31,221 nucleotides of DNA from the NCBI GenBank assembly GCA_002435785.1, contig DIUC01000056.1, positions 112,130 through 143,350 of the forward strand, in the 5' to 3' direction. This DNA comes from Saprospiraceae bacterium UBA6168 (GTDB lineage: Bacteria; Bacteroidota; Bacteroidia; Chitinophagales; Saprospiraceae). Both the position numbers and the translations under genes were made by a program. The number at the start of each line of letters is the position of its first letter. The first letter of the stretch is position 1. A model generated the notes under the pieces. It did not search any database. It had not been told where the DNA came from and saw nothing but the letters and a program-made list of their open reading frames with translations. Positions 24,566 through 31,221 of the stretch are shown piece by piece.

Positions 24566-25183
24566 ATGATAAATCTAATCAATTTTAAATCAATTCTGGT
24601 ACACGCTATATGTATTGCAGGGACAATCTTCCTTACATCCTCTTGTTCGGAAAATAATACTACTGATTCAAAAGAAGTTGCTGAACAAGAGAACATCGAA
24701 AACATGGCTGCCGATGATAAAACCATTGTCGTTGTTGAAAATGATAATGACGCCAAGTTTTTGATGGAAGCAGCAGAATTACAATTGGAAGAAATCAACT
24801 TAGGAAAATTGGCCCAACAAAAAGGCAGTTCTCCCCATGTCAAAGAACTGGGCAAAATGATGGAAACGCAACATACCAAATCCTTTATCGAACTGAAGGC
24901 GTTGGCGCAATCAAAATCTGTCTCCGTTCCTGAGTCAAATACGGAAGACTCAAAAGATGCTTACGAAAAGCTGGTAGATAAAACAGGTGATGATTTTGGC
25001 AAAGCTTACAGCGATATGATGGTTGAATACCATGAAGATGCCATTAAATTATTTGAAAAAGCATCTACCGAATCTGAGGATGCGGACATCAGAACTTGGG
25101 CTGCTAACCAACTTCCAGCTCTAAGGACCCATCTTACACATGCTGAAGCATGTAAAAAAGAATGTGATAAGGCGAAATCATAA
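24566..25183 (+). CDS. DUF4142 lipoprotein
   Basis: 205 residues. The N-terminus INLINFKSILVHAICIAGTIF ends in the lipobox LTSSC (Cys27) followed by SENNTT and an acidic linker. From about residue 60 the protein is all-helical and fits DUF4142: DAKFLMEAAELQLEEINLGKLAQQKGSSPHVKELGKMM, then QHTKSFIELKALAQSKSVSVP and DDFGKAYSDMMVEYHEDAIKLFEKAS. The family is a ferritin-like four-helix bundle found in the envelope of many bacteria, often in stress-related clusters; its activity is unknown. It lies 77 bp after the stress-protein gene but beyond that gene's strong terminator, so it probably has its own promoter, which I could not identify. Confidence 0.85.
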   Translation: MINLINFKSILVHAICIAGTIFLTSSCSENNTTDSKEVAEQENIENMAADDKTIVVVENDNDAKFLMEAAELQLEEINLGKLAQQKGSSPHVKELGKMMETQHTKSFIELKALAQSKSVSVPESNTEDSKDAYEKLVDKTGDDFGKAYSDMMVEYHEDAIKLFEKASTESEDADIRTWAANQLPALRTHLTHAEACKKECDKAKS

Positions 25184-25260
25184 ATTTAGTCGGGAAATCC
25201 CAGAAATCCCCTAAAAAACCTTAGCTGAAAAGCAAATTGACAGCAGTTGCTACAACTGCC

Positions 25261-25296
25261 AAGTGCAGTAAACATTGTTTACTGCACTTTTTTTTT
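25261..25296 (+). terminator. Intrinsic terminator after the DUF4142 gene
   Basis: A 13-bp perfect stem, AAGTGCAGTAAAC (25261-25273) with GTTTACTGCACTT (25277-25289), a 3-nt loop, and a T run to 25296. It also rules out the far-upstream start (25247) for the following acetyltransferase. Confidence 0.93.
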
Positions 25297-25468
25297 GCAC
25301 CTCACCAAATTGCTTATTGACCCAAAAAAAAGTCCTGATAAAGGCATTCAGAATAGTCCAAACGCCTCATTTCCTCTCTGGCTGGTGTTGGTGACCCCCC
25401 AAAGGCAGATTTCGAACCAAAACGGGGCAAATATTTATTTTTACAAATCCTTCACCTCCAAAGGACGA

Positions 25469-26107
25469 ATGCTTGAATCTCAAGAAATTTACAGATTTTG
25501 TGCCCAAAAACGGATTTCTATTTTGAATTCAAATTTCATCACCCGTCCCTCCCCCACCGACGTCAGCCCCTTCTCCGTCCTCGCCAGCCAGGCCCTCTGG
25601 GAATCGCACGGCCACAGCGCCCCCTACGAAGACATGGCGCAATACATCACCAACAAGCTTTCCGAAGCGAACCTGCTCGCCGAGCTTCTTGACGGGCGAA
25701 ATTGCTTCCATTGGATGCACCACGAGGGACGGCCTGCGGGCTATTCCAAGGTTATCCTTGACTGCCCGAATGAATTCGTAGCTGCGCAAAACGTCACCAA
25801 AATGGAGCGGCTGTACTTCCTGAAGGAATTCCATGGGCTGGGGTTGGCACAGCAGTTGTTTGATTTCAACCTGAACCTTGCGAAGCAGGCCCACCAAGCG
25901 GGCATCTGGCTCTACGTCTGGAAAGAGAACCACAGGGCCATCCGTTTTTACCAGAAAATGGGCTTTGAAATCGTCGGGGATGGGCTGTTCAAGGTATCGG
26001 ACACACACTACAACCCCAACCATATCATGTTTTTAGGGATGAGGGATGAACACAACAAAAACTGTATTTGCCAAAACCCTTTAGCGCAAGTGTTTCCTCA
26101 CAAATAA
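25469..26107 (+). CDS. GNAT-family N-acetyltransferase
   Basis: 212 residues from ATG 25469. The open frame extends back to 25247, but that part overlaps the upstream terminator and encodes no domain. The GNAT core is visible: VTKMERLYFLKEFHGLGLAQQLF carries strand 4 and the acetyl-CoA pyrophosphate loop (H-G-L-G-L-A in place of the common RGxGxG/A). NLAKQAHQAGIWLYVWKENHRAIRFYQKMGFEIVGD is motif B with the usual FYxKxGF. The last strand is HIMFLGM. It acetylates an unknown amine or protein substrate in the cytoplasm. A sharp rise in GC content around 25.55 kb marks the end of the AT-rich stretch. No terminator is seen after it; the next gene is 254 bp away. Confidence 0.85.
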   Translation: MLESQEIYRFCAQKRISILNSNFITRPSPTDVSPFSVLASQALWESHGHSAPYEDMAQYITNKLSEANLLAELLDGRNCFHWMHHEGRPAGYSKVILDCPNEFVAAQNVTKMERLYFLKEFHGLGLAQQLFDFNLNLAKQAHQAGIWLYVWKENHRAIRFYQKMGFEIVGDGLFKVSDTHYNPNHIMFLGMRDEHNKNCICQNPLAQVFPHK

Positions 26108-26301
26108 AAAGCCGCTTAAATAAGGCCGACAGCAGTCCTACTTCTATACTCCTATTCTCTTTTCGCCGCCAACCGTCGTTCCACCAACTTATAATTTCAA
26201 AAATTTCCGAAAATTCGCCACAAAAATGGTCAACTATTGTGCGGAACGAACAATAACGCACTCCACCAACTAATAATACTCAAGGGCTGCCATTTTCCTT
26301 C

Positions 26302-26317
26302 CAAACGCATGCGTTTG
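26302..26317. promoter_or_regulatory. 16-bp perfect palindrome, possible operator
   Basis: CAAACGCATGCGTTTG is perfectly self-complementary and lies 44 bases before the ATG of the BTRD1-M23 gene. It is flanked by GGGCT (26284-26288) and AGCCC (26330-26334), which could extend pairing. There is no T run, so it is not a terminator; a dimeric regulator site or an mRNA 5' hairpin is more likely. Confidence 0.45.
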
Positions 26318-26361
26318 ATGGACATGGGAAGCCCAAAGTTTTTCACCAAAATCAATTTCTA

Positions 26362-28101
26362 ATGAAAACGAAATCCACATTCCTGCTCGTAGCCACGAGC
26401 CTTTTTATCACTTTTCAAACCTTGGCACAAGACCTCTTCGTTGGCGTTTGGCAAGAAGCCAACGACGGCCACTTCTTATGGTCGGGGGTAGAATGGGACA
26501 ACTTCGAGGCCAAATGGAAAGACTTGGCAAAGCAAAACCTACGCCTCGTCGACATCGAAACCTATATGGACGGTACCAAGCGCAAATACTCAGGCGTTTG
26601 GCGGGCAGGCTCCGACGGTCACTTCCTCTGGGCGGGCGTGGAGTGGGCCAACTTCGAAGCAAAATGGAAGGAGTTGGCCAAGCAAAACCTACGCCTCATC
26701 GACATCGAAACCTATATGGACGGCTCCAAGCGCAAGTACATAGGCGTATGGAAGGAAGGCTCCGATGGATATTTCCTCTGGGCGGGGCAGGAATGGACCA
26801 GCTTTGAGGCAAAATGGAAGGATCTGGCAAAACAAAACCTCCGCCTCATTGACATCGAAACCTATATGGACGGCTCCAAGCGCAAGTACACCGGCGTGTG
26901 GCGGGCAGGTTCCGATGGGTACTTCCTATGGGCAGGGCAGGAGTGGGCCAGCTTCGAGGCCAAATGGAAAGAGCTGGCAAAGCAAAACCTCCGCCTCGTG
27001 GACCTCGAAACCTATATGGATGGCTCCAAGCGAAAATACACCGGCGTATGGCGGGCAGGCTCCAGCAGCCACTACCTTTGGTCGGGAGTGGATTGGGAAA
27101 ACTTCACCTCCAAGTGGGCCGAAAACGCCCAAAACAAACTCCGTCTCGTGGACCTCGAAACATACGACAGTCCCTGTGCCGACAAGTGCCTCAACACGGC
27201 CCTCATGCCCGACGACCCGAACACCAGTTCAAGAGACGGCTATAATTACCATGTAACCGGCTCCAACCTCCACTGCGAGGGAGAGTCCAGCACTTGCGGC
27301 AGCAACACCAGTAGTGTCGTCTATCGCTGGCCCAACGTCAAGTACGGCGATACCTATTACCTGCGCCTCTCGGCAATGTACGATGCCAAGGACAAGATTT
27401 TCACCCTCCCCTTCAAAGACAAAACCTCCGGCATGAGCAAAAATGGTTGGCGGTACAGCAACGGCAACTGGCACCATGCGCTCGACTACTCTCGCAAAGA
27501 CGGGAAAACTTTCGAGGTATGTGCGGCAGCGCCCGGCAAAGTCCTATACTTCGGTTGGGACAATTGGTCGGGCGGCACCATGGTCCTAAGCCACGATGTC
27601 GGCACCAAAAAAGACGTGTACCGAACCATCTACATGCACTTGCGCAACGGTGCCGACAACGACTGTGAATCCGCTTGGACGAAAACAGTGCCCGGCCTCA
27701 GCGATGAGCAAAAACCTGTTTACAAAAAATACCTCGCCGATACAGGCTGCCCAGAAAAGAAGGCCGACCGTGCGCCCAAGGCAGCACAATGGGGCACCAA
27801 CTCCACAAAGATTGACATGGGCCTGATTGGCAAAACGGTCAAGGCCGGCGATGTGCTCGGCTGGGCAGGCGACACAGGCCCCGGCGGTTGTGGCTGCATG
27901 AAAGGGGGCGGCGGGCCAAACACCCACCTGCACCTCTTCTTCGCACACCGTGACCCATCCGACAATCTTTGGTACTTCTTCGATCCTTATGGCATATATG
28001 GCACACCGGACTGCTACCCTGCCGCCGTGGATGATGCTATCAACACGACGTGCTCCCGGTATCCTGTTTTATGGAAAGGCGGCAAGCCGTCGAAACCGTA
28101 A
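26362..28101 (+). CDS. Secreted protein: five BTRD1-like repeats fused to an M23 (LytM) peptidase domain
   Basis: 579 residues. The signal peptide is MKTKSTFLLVATSLFITFQT with cleavage after LA. Residues 28-268 are five tandem 50-residue units (GVWRAGSDGYFLWAGQEW, FEAKWKELAKQNLRLVD, then LETYMDGSKRKY), resembling Bacterial Tandem Repeat Domain 1. A Cys-containing linker follows. Residues ~365-545 form an M23-type zinc metallopeptidase domain: His371-x3-Asp375 (HHALD) and His522-x-His524 (THLHLFF) are the expected metal ligands, and YMHL (His426) is the usual third conserved His. About 60 residues, with Cys at 435 and 463, are inserted between YMHL and VKAGDVLGWAGDTG, where most M23 domains have a short loop. 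It likely cleaves peptidoglycan cross-bridges or another extracellular peptide. No T9SS C-terminal domain is visible. Confidence 0.85.
   Translation: MKTKSTFLLVATSLFITFQTLAQDLFVGVWQEANDGHFLWSGVEWDNFEAKWKDLAKQNLRLVDIETYMDGTKRKYSGVWRAGSDGHFLWAGVEWANFEAKWKELAKQNLRLIDIETYMDGSKRKYIGVWKEGSDGYFLWAGQEWTSFEAKWKDLAKQNLRLIDIETYMDGSKRKYTGVWRAGSDGYFLWAGQEWASFEAKWKELAKQNLRLVDLETYMDGSKRKYTGVWRAGSSSHYLWSGVDWENFTSKWAENAQNKLRLVDLETYDSPCADKCLNTALMPDDPNTSSRDGYNYHVTGSNLHCEGESSTCGSNTSSVVYRWPNVKYGDTYYLRLSAMYDAKDKIFTLPFKDKTSGMSKNGWRYSNGNWHHALDYSRKDGKTFEVCAAAPGKVLYFGWDNWSGGTMVLSHDVGTKKDVYRTIYMHLRNGADNDCESAWTKTVPGLSDEQKPVYKKYLADTGCPEKKADRAPKAAQWGTNSTKIDMGLIGKTVKAGDVLGWAGDTGPGGCGCMKGGGGPNTHLHLFFAHRDPSDNLWYFFDPYGIYGTPDCYPAAVDDAINTTCSRYPVLWKGGKPSKP
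26443..27170 (+). repeat. Five tandem 150-bp coding repeats (BTRD1-like)
   Basis: GGCGT-start units fall at 26443, 26593, 26743, 26893 and 27043, exactly 150 bp apart. Units 2-4 are nearly identical; unit 5 is diverged (SSSHYLWSGVDWENF) and shortened at its end. Each unit carries W-rich positions GVW, LW, EW and KW. Confidence 0.9.
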
Positions 28102-28110
28102 TAGTGGTTT

Positions 28111-28168
28111 GAGGCTGTCTTATTAGTCAGTTTCGCCTTCGGCAAAAAACGATTGGTGCGACAGCCTC
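28111..28168. repeat. Inverted repeat pair, possible hairpin or insertion-sequence end relic
   Basis: GAGGCTGTC and GACAGCCTC are perfect 9-bp inverted copies enclosing 40 bases. Similar GAGGCTGTC termini occur on some insertion sequences (from memory), but no transposase remnant is adjacent, so a transcript-end hairpin is equally possible. Confidence 0.35.
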
Positions 28169-28395
28169 CATACCATGTTTTGAAGCGCTCGTTTTTTTCC
28201 CATCTTGCAACATGGTTGAACATTCCGATAAGTACCTCCGTGGCATTAGGTTAGATTTTGGACAATGCACCAGATTTTACCAAAAACATCACACCATTTG
28301 GCTCACCTTGCACAGCAATCCAGGCGGCCATCACCCTTGATGTGCTTGGGGACGTGTTAACCGCTACGTCCTCGGCAGCCAAGCAGACTTGACGG

Positions 28396-28500
28396 ATGAG
28401 ATTAGGCATGGGATTGGACAGTTTTGCCCTGCTCGCCATCCCGTTTTTCATCATTGCCGGAAAGGTCTTGAACCGGTGCGGCATCGCCCGGCGGCTGGTG
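28396..28500 (+). pseudogene. TRAP transporter large permease (DctM) fragment
   Basis: The forward frame reads GMGLDSFALLAIPFFIIAGKVLNRCGIARRLV, which matches a conserved early segment of DctM, the large membrane subunit of TRAP transporters (typically GLDSFxLLAIPFFILAGxxMNxGGIARRL). After ARRLV the similarity stops and the frame ends at 28629. A different frame (stop at about 28561) reads WSEVLLSFTAAFSSMFGF and may be another fragment. A full DctM is about 430 residues and no DctP or DctQ gene is nearby, so this is a relic. The nearby intact genes are unrelated. Confidence 0.55.
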
Positions 28501-28692
28501 CAAATGGAGCGAAGTGCTGCTCAGTTTCACTGCGGCCTTTTCGAGTATGTTTGGGTTTTAAAGGGCCTTCTTTGCAAACGTTTTCCCTTTATGAAATTTG
28601 TCTGGTGCAATAAAAATAGCCACTATTGATAAAAATCACTTTCCTATCTTCTCGGTGTTGCGTCCTTTGCAGGGCATAAACCACCGCAAATT

Positions 28693-29652
28693 ATGAAACT
28701 CATCTACAATCCTGTCTTCCTCCAGCACGACACGGGCATGCACCCCGAAAACGCCAAGCGCTTGGAAGCGTTTGAGGACCTGCCCACCACCCCAGTGCCG
28801 GACGGCTCGGAGTGGCTACCGCTCGTGCACACCAGCCACCACATCGAAAAAGTGCGGACCGCCTGTGACATCCACACCCACCTCGACCCCGACACGATTG
28901 CCTCGCCCGGCAGCTACGAGGCGGCGGTGAGGGCAGTGGGCGCCACGGTCCTGGCCAGCGAGCGGGGCGACTTCGCCCTCGTGCGCCCGCCCGGCCACCA
29001 TGCCTACGCCAACCGTTCGAGCGGCTTTTGCCTTTTCAACAACGTGGCCATCGCTTCGCAAAAATTGGCCCACGAGGGCAAGCGGGTCTTCCTCTTCGAC
29101 TTCGACGGCCACCTCGGCGACGGCACCTCGCACGTCTTCGAGGACACCGACCAAGTGCTCTACTGCTCCATCCACCAGTACCCGGCCTTCCCGGGGCACG
29201 GCTGGGTCAACGAGATTGGGACCGGCAACGGGCGGGGCTTCACTATGAACGTGCCGCTGCCACCGGAAAGCGGCGATGATGTTTTCATGGACGCCGTGAA
29301 TACTTGTATGCAAGTGCTGGAGCAGTTCAAGCCCGACGTGGTGGCAGTGTCCGCTGGCTTCGATGCGCACCTGTACGACCTGCTGCTGCAAATGCGGGTC
29401 ACGGAGAGCAGCTTTTACAAGGTCGGACAACTGCTGCGGGAGCGTTCCACCAATATTTTTGCAACCCTCGAAGGCGGCTACAACGTGGCCGTGCTGTCGC
29501 AGTGCATCTATAACTTCATGGCGGGCATCAATGGCGAGGAAATGCCCCACCAACGGCAAGTTACCAGCTCGTCAAGGCCGGTTTGGGAAGAGTATGAGTT
29601 GCGCATACAGTCCGTGATGTCGAACTTGAAGCAGTGGTGGAAGTTTTCTTGA
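28693..29652 (+). CDS. Histone deacetylase-family (acetylpolyamine/acetoin-type) amidohydrolase
   Basis: 319 residues, the usual size for bacterial class II-like HDAC proteins, which remove acetyl groups from lysines, polyamines or small amides using zinc. Conserved elements: HPENAKRL near the start (17-24); RPPGHHA with the catalytic His pair 102-103; FDFDGHLGDGT with zinc ligands Asp138 and His140; SAGFDAH with zinc ligand Asp224; and LEGGYN with the catalytic Tyr263. The usual DxHHGxGT is DGHLGDGT here: the second His, not a zinc ligand, is Leu. It is likely cytoplasmic as there is no signal peptide. It stands alone on the strand between a non-coding region and convergent katG, so its substrate cannot be inferred from context. 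Confidence 0.9.
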   Translation: MKLIYNPVFLQHDTGMHPENAKRLEAFEDLPTTPVPDGSEWLPLVHTSHHIEKVRTACDIHTHLDPDTIASPGSYEAAVRAVGATVLASERGDFALVRPPGHHAYANRSSGFCLFNNVAIASQKLAHEGKRVFLFDFDGHLGDGTSHVFEDTDQVLYCSIHQYPAFPGHGWVNEIGTGNGRGFTMNVPLPPESGDDVFMDAVNTCMQVLEQFKPDVVAVSAGFDAHLYDLLLQMRVTESSFYKVGQLLRERSTNIFATLEGGYNVAVLSQCIYNFMAGINGEEMPHQRQVTSSSRPVWEEYELRIQSVMSNLKQWWKFS

Positions 29653-29688
29653 TGGAGGAGTGATGAGTGGTTATTTGGCTATTGTGCC

Positions 29689-29718
29689 AAAAAAAGGTGG
29701 CCCGTTGCCAGGCCACCT
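29689..29718 (-). terminator. Intrinsic terminator of katG
   Basis: AGGTGGCC (29695-29702) pairs with GGCCACCT (29711-29718) and an A run at 29689-29695 becomes a T run on the reverse strand, the direction of katG. The reverse-strand hairpin lies 43 bases beyond the katG stop. A second small hairpin (GGCC-GAAA-GGCC on the reverse strand, about 29742-29753) comes just after the stop codon. Confidence 0.8.
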
Positions 29719-29761
29719 CTTATCGTTGAATAACTTTTTTCGGCCTTTCGGCCAATGGACA

Positions 29762-31221
<1,460 letters not shown>

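Larger units (their letters stand above)
28102..28692. other. Long intergenic stretch with gene relic
   Basis: About 590 bases without an intact gene. A 9-bp inverted repeat, GAGGCTGTC (28111-28119) and GACAGCCTC (28160-28168), lies just after the M23 gene and encloses TCGCCTTCGGCAAAA. A TRAP-transporter-like fragment lies at 28396-28500. The remainder shows no recognised element. Confidence 0.6.

Noticed and set aside
25247..25468. Upstream start for the GNAT acetyltransferase
   Set aside because: This part overlaps a strong intrinsic terminator and encodes no recognisable domain.
28251..28484. 77-codon reverse frame
   Set aside because: Opposite the TRAP-like fragment and without its own similarity that I can recognise.

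Overview
The window reads as chromosomal DNA of a Bacteroidota bacterium, probably from the Saprospiria/Chitinophagia side of the phylum. Two giant secreted proteins end in the CHU_C/gliding-motility type C-terminal domain used by the type IX secretion system (T9SS). Genes lack Shine-Dalgarno sites, several upstream regions carry TAnnTTTG-like -7 elements, and families such as DUF4142 lipoproteins are present. Most of the window is GC-rich; about 23.2-25.3 kb is clearly more AT-rich. The taxonomic placement is inferred, not proven.

Layout. (1) 1-1848: the end of an F-type ATPase operon of the N-ATPase kind, alpha (left-truncated) then gamma. The two genes are separated by a 193-bp MITE-like palindromic element with 11-bp terminal inverted repeats and flanking direct repeats. 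It appears to have rewritten the last residues of alpha and broken an ancestral overlapping or abutting junction. (2) 1965-2978: a membrane-anchored Ppx/GppA-like (actin-fold) protein with a strong terminator. (3) 3167-15847: two secreted repeat proteins of 2746 and 1385 residues. The first has ten exact-period 225-bp Ig-like repeats plus sixteen ~54-residue GCDS repeats; the second has sixteen 51-residue GCDS repeats. (4) 15853-16497 (-): a Uma2-family nuclease-fold protein. (5) 16559-19321: galT, an L-arabinokinase/galactokinase-like GHMP kinase, and a DoxX membrane protein. (6) 19338-21677 (-): a lipoprotein gene followed by a polyprenyl-phosphate sugar transferase that starts exopolysaccharide synthesis. 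(7) 21951-23201: an MFS exporter.

(8) 23202-25296: an AT-rich stretch with an inverted-repeat-bounded non-coding segment, a 39-residue membrane microprotein with a tandemly duplicated 3' end, a YflT/GSP17M-type stress protein with a glycine-zipper core, and a DUF4142 lipoprotein; the last two are each followed by a clear intrinsic terminator. (9) 25469-28101: a GNAT acetyltransferase and a secreted protein with five BTRD1-like repeats joined to an M23 (LytM) peptidase domain. (10) 28102-28692: mostly non-coding, with a relic of a TRAP transporter DctM gene. (11) 28693-29652: a histone-deacetylase-family amidohydrolase. (12) 29762-31221 (-): katG, truncated by the right edge.

Together the genes suggest a surface-oriented lifestyle (T9SS adhesins, exopolysaccharide initiation, galactose activation) plus stress and peroxide defence. 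No phage, CRISPR array, rRNA or tRNA was seen. The most unusual observations are the mobile-element insertion at the atpA-atpG junction, the higher-order repeat structure of the adhesins, and the BTRD1-M23 fusion.
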